A stretch of DNA of 49,666 nt, taken from positions 1-49,666 of the forward strand of contig JADNYV010000259.1 in assembly GCA_015501055.1 (NCBI GenBank), written 5' to 3'. The position numbers were made by a program, and so were the translations under genes. Positions within the stretch are counted from its first letter, which is position 1, and each line of letters opens with the position of its first letter. The DNA is from Mucidula mucida. Its lineage: Eukaryota > Basidiomycota > Agaricomycetes > Agaricales > Physalacriaceae. This document shows, in pieces, positions 21,846-32,623 of the stretch. Under the pieces are notes generated by a model. The model had not been told where the DNA came from and did no database searches. It saw only the letters and a program-made list of their open reading frames with translations.

Positions 21846-22457
21846 CTAGAAGCCGCCAAGGCAGCCGTCTAACCCCGGCTCAGTGAATGAGCCGGACACC
21901 TTTCGCGAAGCACGTTTTAGACACGACTTCTTGGCGCTATCGCCGACACCCTTTCCGCGCGGTTTCCCATACGGGAGAAACGAAAGAGCATGCTCAAGCT
22001 CCTCCTGAGACTGTGTGCGGGGTATCGGAGCAAAACCGCTCGACAAGGAAACTGGGGATGCAACAACTGGAGAGCCATAGCCATCCGAGTCATCAGACGA
22101 CTCCGATGAAGAGAACGTCAGATCGGGGACGCCATCTGAGGGCTGCTCGGGTTGGCATGCCTCGAATGCACGGGGATGGAAATAGCTGCCTTTCGTTCCC
22201 GAGGTAGAAGCAGGGCATGTCGGAGATGGGATATTGTACACCCGCTCATCGCGGTCCGGAAGTGCACACGAGTTCGGTGATACGACGATCGGGGCGCGGT
22301 CGTAGCTGTTGGGGGAATGCGTAAAGGTAATTGATTGCAGTGACGGGGTGGGCGGAAAGTGGACGTGGGGAGAGAACATGCGAGGGTAGACGGAAAATAC
22401 GTGAGAGGGAATTTCGGGCAGCGGTAGAAGAGGTTTGAGGATGGGGCGGGGTGACAT
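21846..22457 (-). CDS. Conserved SPHVHFPP/YDR motif protein, short paralogue
   Basis: A single-exon 203 aa protein starting MSPRPILKPLLPLPEIP. Its conserved part is N-terminal: PILK, then SPHVHFPPTPSLQSITFTHS, SYDRAPIVVSPN and LPDRDERVY. The rest is low-complexity and Ser-rich with an acidic patch (SSSESSDDSDGYG), ending in a basic stretch with SAKKSCLKRASRK. The paralogue at 23115-24248 shares the whole motif series in the same order. I do not recognise a named domain. PILK followed by V-x-F recalls the SILK and RVxF docking motifs of protein phosphatase 1 partners, but here both are degenerate. There is no signal peptide or membrane segment; it is probably largely disordered. Confidence 0.65.
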   Translation of the reverse strand: MSPRPILKPLLPLPEIPSHVFSVYPRMFSPHVHFPPTPSLQSITFTHSPNSYDRAPIVVSPNSCALPDRDERVYNIPSPTCPASTSGTKGSYFHPRAFEACQPEQPSDGVPDLTFSSSESSDDSDGYGSPVVASPVSLSSGFAPIPRTQSQEELEHALSFLPYGKPRGKGVGDSAKKSCLKRASRKVSGSFTEPGLDGCLGGF

Positions 22458-23114
22458 GATCGAATAGTTGTAGCAGCCGCAGCTGCTAGTAGCGCTGTCC
22501 GATAGAAGTAATCCCCGGGTTAATGGCAGAAGGCGTCACTTTATCGACAGAGGCGTATCGTGTAGCTTTACAAGAAAGCAAGCACCTCTTATAGGCCCAA
22601 AAACGACGGATTAGTGCGGTGATTATGACGGACGCATTGATGCACTCACGTAGACAAGTGGCGCCCACTAGCCAGTGGTATATGGGCGGTGTTGGTCCCA
22701 AGTCAAAGTATGATTCTGGACGAAGTCGTTCCTCGCAGTATAAGCATTGTTTTATGTTGGCATGTGGAGCGTACGGAGACAAATGGCGACGACCAAAACG
22801 GATGACACCTGACACGGACGGCCGAAAATGGCTGTGTATGTCATTTTCACCAGTCCGCTAAATTCCTGCGACCAGCGTTATTGTGTCAGCGTTGAAAAAC
22901 ATACGGAATGATGCGAGTGATGGTGGAGCATCAACAAGATCATAACGTGCGTGCCTGATTCCGTCGCGCCTCGATTGTGCCATGACATCAGTGACGGACG
23001 CAAAACGATTCATAGGAGAATGGTGAAACTTCATGATTAAAGTACGCCACAATAGCAGAAATATACAAAATACACAGGCGAGAATACTAACAATACAAAA
23101 CGTGTCAAGTCGTA
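22458..23114. other. Intergenic, no gene seen
   Basis: About 650 nt lie between the two paralogous minus-strand genes. The open frames here lack splice support or recognisable motifs. It presumably holds the promoter of the 21846-22457 gene. Confidence 0.35.
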
Positions 23115-24248
23115 CTATCTCTTCATCTTTTCCCCGGCGCGCGGGCGCTGCACAGTTATCACAGGTTCTGGGTAGGCCACCAATGGCAATCCTTCAGCCC
23201 CACCGAGGGATAGAACAACCGAAAACGAAGGGAAACCAGAAAACGGGTCATCAGGATCCGGGGATTTCACCATCGATAACGCGTGGAGGTCGAAGTCGCT
23301 CCCATCTTCCCTCCCATTTCCGGTCGGACTCATTATCGATGGGGGATCCTCATGCTTCTTGGTCCTTGTCGGAATACCGGGAGACCACAGATTGCCATCC
23401 TTGGTCGCAAAGGCGAAAGTCGGAACGTCAACAGGCGAACCTGCATGCTCGTGGTCATGCTCTTGATCACCGCTCAACGAAACTGCCTGCCAGAACTCCA
23501 TGCTGAGCGATGTGGACGGTCCAAAGGTCATCTGAGTGAGCGGAGAGGAAATTCGTGGTGTTGAAGGTTGAAGTGGCGCTAGATAATTATTCACCAACGC
23601 TCCGCCTTCATACGAGATATGAGCAGGGACTGTGCTGCTTCGATGGGGCCGCGGTGCGCGCGAGGTTTTGCTGTCATCAGTGTCCATCGCCCCACTCGCA
23701 ATGTCATTAGAGCCCGCTCCCGGTAATGCTGCCGTGGGATATGGCGAGCGTGGGTACGCCTGCAAGGCCTTTGATAGATGTACCGGCGATCTTTGCGAGT
23801 AATCCAGCCTGAAACGATTATCAGCGCTGTCTTGCATCGGCATAGAGAACGCTAATGACGTGGGAAGATCCTGTGTCGGAGTAGTAACGGGGGATTCCTG
23901 ATTGACAAAAGTTCCGGTGGAGGGTGAATAGACGCGTTCACCTCGGTCTGGGAGTTCCAGAGGGTTAGGCGAGACGCTTATAGCGCCTCGATCGTAAGAG
24001 TTTGCTGAGTGGACAACGAATGTCGAAATGAGACACGCCGATGGGGGAAAGTGGACGTGGGGAGATACCGCTGGCGTTGGGGTCTGCGAGATAGTCACAT
24101 TCGCGGTGTAAGAGTAAGGGTTTGGAGCCAGGCGAAGTGGGGGAGGTCGCCTGCGCGGCTTGTGCTTTAGTATAGACTTTGGTTTTTTGCCGCCTTGAGC
24201 TTTTAGCCTTGGCACCGTGGACCGCAGCATGTCCTGGGCCAAGTTCAT
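23115..24248 (-). CDS. Conserved SPHVHFPP/YDR motif protein, long paralogue
   Basis: A single coding exon of 377 aa starting MNLAQDMLRSTVPRLKAQGG. KPKSILKHKPRRR carries an exact SILK tetrapeptide near residue 24. It is followed about 40 residues later by SPHVHFPPSACLISTFVVHS, then SYDRGAISVSPN and LPDRGERVY. This N-terminal third matches the 203 aa neighbour at 21846. The remaining ~250 residues are Ser/Pro-rich and look disordered, with a C-terminal block PSFSVVLSLGGAEGLPLVAY. The basic KHKPRRRPPP patch could be a nuclear localisation signal. The function is unknown. A TATA-like element and a leader intron lie upstream. Confidence 0.72.
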   Translation of the reverse strand: MNLAQDMLRSTVPRLKAQGGKKPKSILKHKPRRRPPPLRLAPNPYSYTANVTISQTPTPAVSPHVHFPPSACLISTFVVHSANSYDRGAISVSPNPLELPDRGERVYSPSTGTFVNQESPVTTPTQDLPTSLAFSMPMQDSADNRFRLDYSQRSPVHLSKALQAYPRSPYPTAALPGAGSNDIASGAMDTDDSKTSRAPRPHRSSTVPAHISYEGGALVNNYLAPLQPSTPRISSPLTQMTFGPSTSLSMEFWQAVSLSGDQEHDHEHAGSPVDVPTFAFATKDGNLWSPGIPTRTKKHEDPPSIMSPTGNGREDGSDFDLHALSMVKSPDPDDPFSGFPSFSVVLSLGGAEGLPLVAYPEPVITVQRPRAGEKMKR

Positions 24249-24318
24249 TATGACGGGAATAAAGAATGTTGAAGGGTTCGTGAAGAGTTCGTGTGGTCGT
24301 TCTCCTTGCCAGCAAGGA

Positions 24319-24373
24319 CTAGGGAATAAAATTACGGAAGGATGCTTAGAATGAGGAAGGCTGAAAGACTCAC
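24319..24373 (-). other. Probable 5'UTR intron of the 23115-24248 gene
   Basis: The minus strand reads GTGAGTCTTTC ... TTATTCCCTAG over 55 nt, ending about 70 nt before the ATG at 24248. Size, donor and acceptor match the coding introns in the window. Confidence 0.55.
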
Positions 24374-24450
24374 TTGGTCGTCTCAGATCGTGAAGATGGT
24401 CAGGGAGCTCGCGCGTTTTAGGCTAGGATTGTAAAGGCAGTCTCCCAAGG

Positions 24451-24458
24451 TATATATA
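24451..24458 (-). promoter_or_regulatory. TATA-like box (TATATATA)
   Basis: A TATATATA stretch lies about 200 nt upstream of the ATG at 24248, or about 150 nt after removal of the leader intron. It is a plausible core promoter for that gene. Confidence 0.4.
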
Positions 24459-24917
24459 ACAAAGCAAAAGACTAATGGAGTGGTGTCGCTATAGCACGTA
24501 GATTAGGCCACCGCATATTCACCACATGTAGTTCCGGGGGCGGTGACGCGGCGGCGGTGAATCCAGGAATAGTACGACTCGGTCCTCTTCATTCCAAGTG
24601 AAGCTGTTATGTTGGTATGACCGTTGAGGGTTCCAATACATTCCGATAGTATTGTAATAGTGTGAGTTAATAGAACTTTGCCGGCCAAAGGTGATGGTTC
24701 ATTAGATGGTAAGAGAAAGAGATCATCCGGCTGTTGCCGAGGGGATACCTTCAGCTACTAAAAGCTGTACTTGGTAACCTCTTAGTCCGACGCTCAGTAC
24801 GTCACAGACGTGTCAGACTTCACGAACCCGTAGCTCGAGAGTTACGGAGCCGTACTCCTCCAATTGCAATGATAAAACTGTAAAGGCCACAAAGCCAAGA
24901 ACAAGCGACGTCCAGAT

Positions 24918-24990
24918 GAGTCGACCCAGGGTCGAACTGAGGACCTTCTGTGTGTTAGACAGATGCGATAACCAACTACGCCATCGACCC
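24918..24990 (-). tRNA. tRNA-Val (AAC)
   Basis: The minus strand folds into a complete 73-nt cloverleaf. The acceptor strands GGGTCGA and TCGACTC pair over 7 bp with one G-T. The D arm is GCGTAGTTGGTTATCGC. The anticodon stem TCTGT/ACAGA encloses loop CTAACAC with anticodon AAC. The variable region is AGGTC. The T arm is CTCAG-TTCGACC-CTGGG. The next base, A, would be the discriminator. There is no intron. The internal A and B boxes (TRGYNNAR-like and GTTCGACCC) serve as the polymerase III promoter. A short T run follows about 50 nt downstream. Confidence 0.95.
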
Positions 24991-25342
24991 ATGCTAATTC
25001 GCCCTCCGGCTTCTCCTATAATCGGATGGTAGAAGACAACAACGAAACAAAAAATTGTGTATCCCAAACGAATTCCCTTCACTGCACTATTGAGTCAACA
25101 GAATGAGCCGTGGTCTCAGTACTGTATCAAAATAATGCAGTCACTGACAAGAACCTAAGAATCAGATTAGATTCACCAAGACGGAGCGGATCGGCTGTAC
25201 GGCCGAATCACGACCTTCATTACCACCACCATCTCATTTTGCTTTCTGCTAGTTCACCCTCCACAATTTGCCTGAAAAGGAGCAACGATGCAATTTCTTG
25301 CAGACCTTCTCCTCCACTTAGGTGAATAGGCAGGACACTCTT

Positions 25343-26278
25343 ATGTTTGGCGAGCACCTAAAAAGTAGAACCGCGCCCAGAAATGTCCTTTCACTGGCAT
25401 CAATCTATGTCAGCGAATATGGAGGCAACGGACAGAATAGTAGAGGAACTGGTCTGACCATTGCTATAGCGCGTTTTCAAGTATGTTTTCTTGCGTTATT
25501 TCGTGATTTATTTACAAAAAAATCTGAAGCATGATCAGAAAACTCCTTCTACCCATAACGTGCCTACAAGTTCAACGGTGAGTGTTTCCTTCGATGCTCA
25601 TCGGCGTCTTAGATGTTTCTTAGCCTTCCATCCTCTGGACTCTACGCGTAATCTAGCGCAATATCCTTAAGGTCCATGGCGGTTGCATGTATCCCAACTC
25701 GACGATAGCAAACGCGCTCGTTCTTGCTTCGAGCGCATATTTTGAAGCTGTGGGGCGCTCAAACGGACTGGAAATCATATACTACGACACGTTTTGAAAA
25801 GACCAAGCTTTGCTATTTTGCGTGTAAGTTCTGTTTCGCGACTAACCGGGTGTACTTTTAAAATAACGTCGTTTCTAGACATGGATGGACCAGGAGCAGA
25901 TTTCGACGACCTCTTGCATGTTGTCAGGCCGCGCGACCGGCTTCGCCACCGCTCAGCACACGGCCACGCTGGCCATTCCACTTCGATTTGGTTTCACATG
26001 ATGACAGTTGCGAATGGCCAGGACGCAACATACATATTTGCGAATAGGCGGATCGAAGTATACAGGTGAGTAGTTACAATTTTCACTCTAAGTTAACTAA
26101 TAATATTCTAACAGTGCCATATTAAAGATTACGTGTCATCGCCTTTCGTTATCATGTTGGTTTCGTGTTGCTCCTACTTCTCGGGGACAGACCCTGATGC
26201 AGCACTTTCCGCCTGCCGACTTGCACTCGCTTCCTGTGATGCTCGTAGCCAGCTTCCGAGCCCAACAGCTATAGCGCC
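25343..26278 (+). CDS. Possible multi-exon gene, unknown, poorly resolved
   Basis: Several strong splice signals in a row suggest a transcript. Candidates are GTATGT...GATCAG (25481-25540), GTGAGT...TTCTTAG (25579-25623), GTAAGT...TTTCTAG (about 25825-25878) and GTGAGT with TTAACTAA and CTAACAG (about 26066-26114). Coding-like text around them includes MFGEHLKSRTAPRNVLSLAS, TDWKSYTTTRFEKTKLCYFA, MDGPGADFDDLLHVVRPRD and ATYIFANRRIEVY. I could not join all pieces without a stop, and no family is recognised. The 3' end would overlap the convergent gene at 26174. It could be a decayed gene or a noncoding transcript. Confidence 0.3.
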
Positions 26279-27303
26279 CACCGCATGGGCCGCTCCAGAT
26301 GCTAGGACTGTCCCGCCTACGCCAGCAGCCACAGCTGGAATCGTAGGCAGCGTGCCGGCTGTGATGAGGATCGCACTTAGCGTGCTCATAACCTTGGGAT
26401 GCTCGTTATTCAAAAAGTCGAGCGCGTTACACGCGTTGATGAGCCAAATGGGAGCATGCGCGACTGTGGTCACAGCTTCGAGGGTTGCTTTAGTTTGGCG
26501 AGGAAACGTGTAGACGGCAAACTTACTGCTATCCGATCGGACAGGTGCGGCCATCTCCCCCTTGGCGACGGCGGGAGACGTGACCACGATTGTATCAGAC
26601 TTTGTCTTCTGTGGAGTTGGACGTTGAGTCTGGACATCCTTCGTGTCACTGGTAGATCCGCTTCGGAAGGTTTTGAAGAATTCTGAGCCGGAGAGCGATT
26701 TGGAACCGGAGGATGGAGGAGGTCGAGTAGGGGTAGACACGTCCGAGTTGGTCGTTGAGCGAGATGGTCGTCGGTTCAGCCAGAACCGCATATCCGGTTT
26801 GGGCGCATCTGCACCTGGCTTCGTCTCTGGGAGCGGAATCGGTTCTTCGACAATCTCTTCCCCATTCGTCGAGTTCTTCCTCGACAGGAACCAAAATCCA
26901 GACCTACTGGCGTGCACCTTCACCGTCTCCGTCGCCTTTTCGTCGATATTCCCTGTAATCACCGTCAACTCCCGCCGATACCATGTAGAAATGACGCACA
27001 GCCCATGTTCCGCATCGCGATTTTATACTTCTCCCAGTTCCAGCGATATTTCCCACCGTGCACCTTGGTCATGACCAATTTGAGCTCGTCGAGGCGCGCC
27101 TTGGCTTTAGGGCTCATGTAGTGCTGCGCGACCTTGTGCCAATACTCCCGTGGGACCTTGCGCTCCGTACATCCCGTCCTGATCTGCGCGAGCCATTCGT
27201 CGACGGGCTGCGCGCCCGTAAATGTAGGCGGAGGGGGTATCCAGATGGCAAACAAGGGCCCGAGATCGTATGGCTTGAGTTTGAATGACCCGAGGATCGA
27301 CAT
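26174..27303 (-). CDS. Unknown protein with hydrophobic Ala/Gly-rich C-terminal segment
   Basis: Two exons (27000-27303 and 26174-26952) are joined by a 47-nt intron (GTGCGT...TTACAG), giving 360 aa. The first ~100 residues form a compact-looking block: KLKPYDLGPLFAIWIPPPP, VDEWLAQIRTGCTERKVPRE, YWHKVAQHYMSPKAKARLDE and KYRWNWEKYKIAMRNMGW. I recall similar text in other Agaricomycete proteins without an assigned function. A Ser/Thr/Pro-rich linker follows. Near the C-terminus is a hydrophobic stretch (STLSAILITAGTLPTIPAVA, then AAHAVGAIAVGLGSWL) that could insert in a membrane. The intron choice brings both frames together without a stop. Confidence 0.65.
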
Positions 27304-28133
27304 CGTCGTATGGATGGCCCTCGAGGAGGGTGTTGTGAACAGCTGTGGTTGAGGCTTTGGAGCTTTGACGGACGGAAGGGTTATATGAGGGTTGGAGGAT
27401 GCCTCACGGAAAGGGTGTGGTGGTTGTAACGTTTTCTTCGGTCGGAACCAGCGATGTGAAATACGAAGACCGACCTACCGACTCATGAAAACCACGTTGC
27501 AGAATTCAAATCACGATCGTTGTGGCGACTCATTGGAACGAGGACGTTTTGTACCCTGGAATATTGGGGTTCGTTTGGCGCAGTTATAAACGAGATCAGG
27601 TTGGGGCGGGCCACAGGACTTCGGCGCGCACGTTTACATGCTCCGGATTGGAGTGACAGGTAAGCTCAAAGTTCACGCTCTGTACTCCGCATAGCATGGC
27701 CACTGAAGTTGATTCGATAGGATGACGTGTTCCCAGTTGCAGGTGTGGAGGGACGTACTAGAGCTTCGAGACAGGCGAAAAGAGCGCAGTCCAGACATAC
27801 ATAAATATGTCATAGTGACGGGCGAGGTGGGAATGTCTGGCCTTCGCAATCTGCGTAGCACTGACACGAACGGAGATGCAGGTCATGCTTTCGGTTTCGC
27901 CCCCAACACTTGACGTTTTGAAGTTATCAAGTATGCCCCGAGAATAACGAGAATAGGTTTATGGGTTCGTTTTGTTCGCCCTACGGCCTCCACTTGGATG
28001 TCGTATATATCTCAGCCAATCTCATCTACTTGAGCAGAATCAGCTTTCTTTTGCAATGACAAATCGATATTAGTCATCCCGCGTTTGGGTAGCCAAACCG
28101 CGCTCTGCTCAGCCCATCGCCTCGGAGATCTCA
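27304..28133. other. Divergent intergenic region, no gene seen
   Basis: About 830 nt lie between two divergent genes. A TATATATC element near 28003, about 130 nt before the ATG at 28134, could serve the coiled-coil gene. Nothing else stands out. Confidence 0.4.
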
Positions 28134-30529
28134 ATGAAAGACGGGTTCGCGTTACCGATACTTGTTACCACAGTTGTCGACGTAAAAACGCCCTGTGGTG
28201 AGCATGGACTTTCTACTTTCGCTCTATGTTCTTGATCTTTTGCTTCTAGAGAGCTTGCCCCAGAATGGCACGGTCTCGCCATCTAGTCGTTTTGGCGCTA
28301 CATCTCGTCAGGTTGACCAGCGGATTGACTTTGTTGAATCGCGAGAGGACGATCTCAGTGACCTGGTATGTTATGTTTATAATCTCGCCTTCCATCAATC
28401 GTTCACCCTTCCATGGAAGGACGATATTCTCGACGCCTTTGATACTTCTGGACCTTCGCTCGTACCTGCCGCTTCACCGACGTTCTATCAACTTCAACGT
28501 ACCGCATCCCTTCCATCACATCCGTCTTCTTCGTGCAGCCATACGGGATCACGCGATCTATCCATTATTGCTCGCCAGTCTGGTAGCATAAACGATATGA
28601 TCACCATTTCGCGTCTCCTCAAACGCGTCAAGGAAGCCAAATCTGCGCGCCATATTGCTGAGACAGCCCGTGACGATTTAATCCATTCCCAGAAGGAAAT
28701 CTCGCATGCGCTCAGGGCGCGCGAACAAGAGGTTTCGAATGCCGCCTTAGTCAAAGATGCATTGGTTAAGGAGATATCAAGTCTCTCTCGCCAGCTAAAC
28801 GGTCTCTGTGCTGATAAGGAGACGCTGTTCGATGAGATTACTAGGACTGCGAAGCAGCTGCACCGGTTGGGAGAAATGCGCGATAGCTTGGCTATGGAGA
28901 AGGATTATATGGAATTACGCATGGGTTAGGCTTCTGCAGGCGACTATGGACGATATGAATCGTATAATGGAGCATTTGGTGCAATTTAACATCGAGTTAT
29001 CCTTTCGATTGTCCGCTGCTCTTTCCGCCGATGCCGATATTGACGTCCTGCTCGAGGCGTCCGTGGCTGTAGAAGCCGAGCACACGCACACCATTCGTCA
29101 GTTGAGCGACGAACGTGACACGCTGCGAAAGGACATCGGTTTCGCCGAAGAGGTGAACCTAGAGATGGTCACAAAGCAGGACGACATGGAGCATTATTTG
29201 GTTGATTTGGAAAAGGAGAACGACAGGCTGAAGATACAAGTGGTGGAATGCTACATTGAAGAGAAGGCGTCCACAAAGAGAATCGTGGATATTACGCGGC
29301 ATCTGCGTGACCAGGAGATTCAGGTTGAGGAGCTGAAGGCGGCCCTAGATGCAGCGGCTGTTCGGGAAGCCAACCTGAATGCGCAGAACACGAAATTGGA
29401 GACGGACTTTAGAATTGCTTCCGAAAGTCTTAAGATGGAGCAAGAGCGTACGCATCGAGCTACTCAGAGCGTCGCTTGTCTCCAATCCGAACTTGGCGAA
29501 GCGCATAAACGGTCGAGCTACTTGCGCGCCGAGATCGCGGATATGAAGGATGAGGCCGATGTTCTCCGTCGAGACCTGAAGCTCACCGAATCACGGTGCA
29601 AGATTCTTGGTATGGAGCTGGACCGTCCTCTATGTGAAACTGCGAAGCGTGTGGAGCAGGAGGAGAAAGAGCAGGCGATGCGAGAAGCTACCAGGAAGTA
29701 CATGGAAAAGATGGCGAAAGCAGAGAAGGCCAGGGCGGCTGAGGAGGCACGGGTTCAGCGGGAGATCGAGCAGAGGCAACGCGAAGCAGCAGAACAACAA
29801 AGGAAGGCGGAAGAGGAGAGGAGGAGGGCCAATACGCTCAAAGCTGAGGCGGCTCGGAAAAAGTTTGAGCATGAGCGAAAGCAGCGGGAGGAAGCGGAGA
29901 AGCGGAGACAAGCTGAGGAGGCGAGAGAACTAGCAGCAGAGAAAAGACGTGCTGAAGCAGAAGGCGCCGCAGCTGCGGAACGTCTGAGACGTACAGAAGA
30001 AGAGCGGATGCTCCAGGAGAAGAGGGAGCGCGAGCGGAAAAAGCGAGCGCGAGAGGAAGAAGTTCTCAGGCAGGATCGGTGGCGCCGGGCAACCGAAGCT
30101 GAGCGAGCCAGATGCTCAGCCCGCGACTATGGCATATGGCCGGGACAGGTCCGATGGCATCGACAAACGGCATTGAGTCGCTTCCAGTCAGTCTTGGACG
30201 AGTTCACCAAGATTCGCTTTTCGGAGGAACAGCCACTTACGTTAATGAGCGTACCATGGCCATCTCTTGCAGATCCCTCAAGTGCTGCGACGTTTATCAC
30301 GCACGAAGAATACGAGTGGCGCAATGTTAAATGGTTCTTCTTATATGCGAAAGAGCACATGGATTTGGCGGACTATCGCAAGATGGTGAAGCCCTCCAGA
30401 AAGGCTTTTCATCCAGATCAGTGGACTGGTCGAAATCTCCTTGTCTCCGTACAGGATGAGAATTTGCGGCGTACGTTGAAGGACTTAGGCACTACAGTTT
30501 CACAGGCAGTCAACGACCTTGCGGTATGA
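28134..30529 (+). CDS. Coiled-coil protein with J-domain-like HPD tail, one frameshift
   Basis: Exon 1 (28134-28197) starts MKDGFALPILVTTVVDVKTP. A 52-nt intron (GTGAGC...CTTCTAG) leads to exon 2 from 28250. The frame runs to a stop at 28929. The coiled coil continues one frame over from DDMNRIMEHL. One extra base, probably in the GGG at about 28921-28924, explains it. The middle is a long heptad-rich coiled coil, and the part from 29640 to 30100 is extremely charged (EEKEQAMREATRKYMEKMAK and many EERRR/EAEKRR repeats). The last ~110 residues are folded: ALSRFQSVLDEFTKIRF, EEYEWRNVKWFFLYAKEH, DYRKMVKPSRKAFHPDQW and LRRTLKDLGTTVSQAVNDL. The helix-HPD-helix order recalls a J domain. The total is about 780 aa if the frameshift is bridged. 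Confidence 0.7.
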
Positions 30530-31004
30530 TAGAGTGTAGGACAAGTACTAGTCATACTGATACCGATATGCTGTATCTAATCCTCGCACCTATCCATAAC
30601 GTACATCCAGATATTCTGCTCCTCTTTGAGCCTCTTACAAAGAAAGAGATGATACGCACTCTACACTACGACAAATTCGGCTGGAGGAGGTTCTGGAGAG
30701 CAATGTAAGAAGCGGGACTTGAAAAACAATGGTGACCTGTGAAGTCAGTGATGACTGTACCTCACGTTGAAAGGCCGTCCAAAGCGGTAGCGGATAATAA
30801 CACGATGGACTTTAATTCCAAGAGGTGTCAGGGGCAGATAAGTATTGCTACACAGTTGACTACTGACCTGTACGGACGCCCTACAGAAGTGGAATGGGAA
30901 GAGGTTCTGTGCAGCCGCCACCGACCCTAAACATAGCCCCCATCTTGACGTGATCGCGTAGTGATTGGACGTCCACGTATTGAAGGACTCTTGATCTTAC
31001 CGTC
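30530..31004. other. Intergenic, no gene seen
   Basis: This is the 3' flank of the coiled-coil gene and the presumed promoter of the F-box gene at 31005. No supported gene or RNA was seen. Confidence 0.35.
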
Positions 31005-32623
31005 ATGATTATCACTACCCTACCCAACGAAATTCTCGATGTAATCTGCAGTTCGGTACGTACCCCGACTTGAAGTCCATGCTCTACTTGTTCTTACTCA
31101 AACTGTGCAGCTCGATGTACGATCCCTAAAAGCGCTACGTCTAACACATAGGTGTCTCGCCTTGGTTCCCGAGCAAAGACTTTTTCAGACTTTCCGCGTC
31201 AACGGGTATACCTGGCAGTCTTATTTCGTCAACAAGAGATTTCAATCCGGGATGCTCTTCCTCAAGCATCTCGCGAGCGCTCCTCTTGCCACAAGAATCT
31301 CAGTCCTCGAAATACACCCTGCGCTGACCGCTCCGCCCCCAAAGCGCGCCCTTTGGACTAAATTACAACCCCGTTTTCTCACTTTGAGGGAAAACAAAGA
31401 CGACGGGTGGCGAAGGAAGGCCACAAAAGAGTTAAAGGAAACCTTGATCGCCGTCGTACCACATCTTACTGGGGTTTAAAGCGTGAAGTAAGCTTTGCAG
31501 CTCCTATCATTCCTTCCCTTGGTTATTTTTGTTTAGGTTCCTCGCAGGAACGGTACTAGACGATTACGGAGGAGAAGTGGATCTCTTCGAATCCTTTATG
31601 CCATCGCTTGTTGGTCTCCCACAGCTTGCCCACCTCTCCATTTCTTCGTACTCTCCTCTTCCTCCCTCTCTCTGCCGCCTTCGTAATCTACGATCCTTGA
31701 AAATTCATCACCCACTCACAGATGGAAACCGTGTTATACTAGTCGAGCTCATCTCAAGCAGTCCTCAGCTCATCCTCTTAGATCTGTGCAAGGATTGGAC
31801 CAAGGATCTATCCATTGATGACGACGTCGAGTTGCACACTCTGCTTCGGTGCGACGCCACACCTCCTATCGAATCCCTGGCGTTGTCAGGCGGAATCTCT
31901 CTTCGACATGCAGAACTTCTTCCTCGCTTTTACCAACTCAAATCCTTGAAAATATGCGCTGGGGTGGATGTACCGAAATCCTTTTGGTTGGTGCTCAAGC
32001 ACGAGGATGTACAGCTGCACGACATTAACATCGAAAGTATTTCGCCCGGCTTCGTGACATATATGACGTCGTATTCTGGCCTCAAAAGTCTCTCAATAAT
32101 CGGCGTACCAACCCAACAGAACGATACTCTGTTCCACGCCCTTGATAATCATGGCGAGACTTTAGCCGACCTCAGAGTCGGAGGGGATGTGTGGTGTCTG
32201 AATTTTCAGACGGTTACGATGATTCAGACCTGGCATAACTTAATGGATATCGACATCCCCATGACCAACGTAGACGGCTATCCCGCCGTGGACCGGATGA
32301 CAACGAGGAAGATAATTGTACGCGTCAGCCTATACTTTCACTGCATGCTGTCTATAATAATGGTTCTTCGGTTTCCAGCAACAGGTCCTCGGCGCTGGCC
32401 ACACCTGCGGCGCATTACATTCCTTGTCCGAGAAGGATCAACACGTCTATCGGACGACTTGAGAACGGAGGTTCAGTGCTACCTTCATCAAGGGACGTTC
32501 GATGCAAGGCCGTTGACGTTACAAGTCGGAGCGCACGGACAGTTTGGATACATTGCGGTCTTGAAAAAGACTTCAACGGATACCTATAATTTTCAAGGGA
32601 CATGCGGATATTTGAGTACTTAG
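31005..32623 (+). pseudogene. F-box/LRR-like protein with in-frame stop
   Basis: Exon 1 (31005-31055) MIITTLPNEILDVICSS and exon 2 from 31111 (LDVRSLKALRLTHRCLALVP) form an F-box across a 55-nt intron (GTACGT...TGCAG). A second intron (GTAAGC...GTTTAG, about 31490-31537) joins SVK to FLAGTVLDDYGGEVDLFESF. In that reading the codon at 31477-31479 is TAA, in VVPHLTGV-stop-SVK. No alternative donor that I tested avoids it. The rest is leucine-rich (LVGLPQLAHLSISSYSPLP, CRLRNLRSLKIHHPL) and ends at 32623. It is of the same type as the minus-strand gene at 19984. The role would be SCF adaptor; with the stop, only a short N-terminal product is expected. Confidence 0.6.

Noticed and set aside
28905..28945. 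A 15-nt intron (GTTAGG...TGCAG) to explain the frame change in the coiled-coil gene
   Set aside because: Far too short to be spliced; a single-base indel is simpler.
32320..32381. Possible intron (GTACGC...TTCCAG) in the second F-box gene
   Set aside because: It is 61 nt long, and removing it shifts the frame away from the F-box-like continuation WPHLRRITF, so the unspliced reading was kept.
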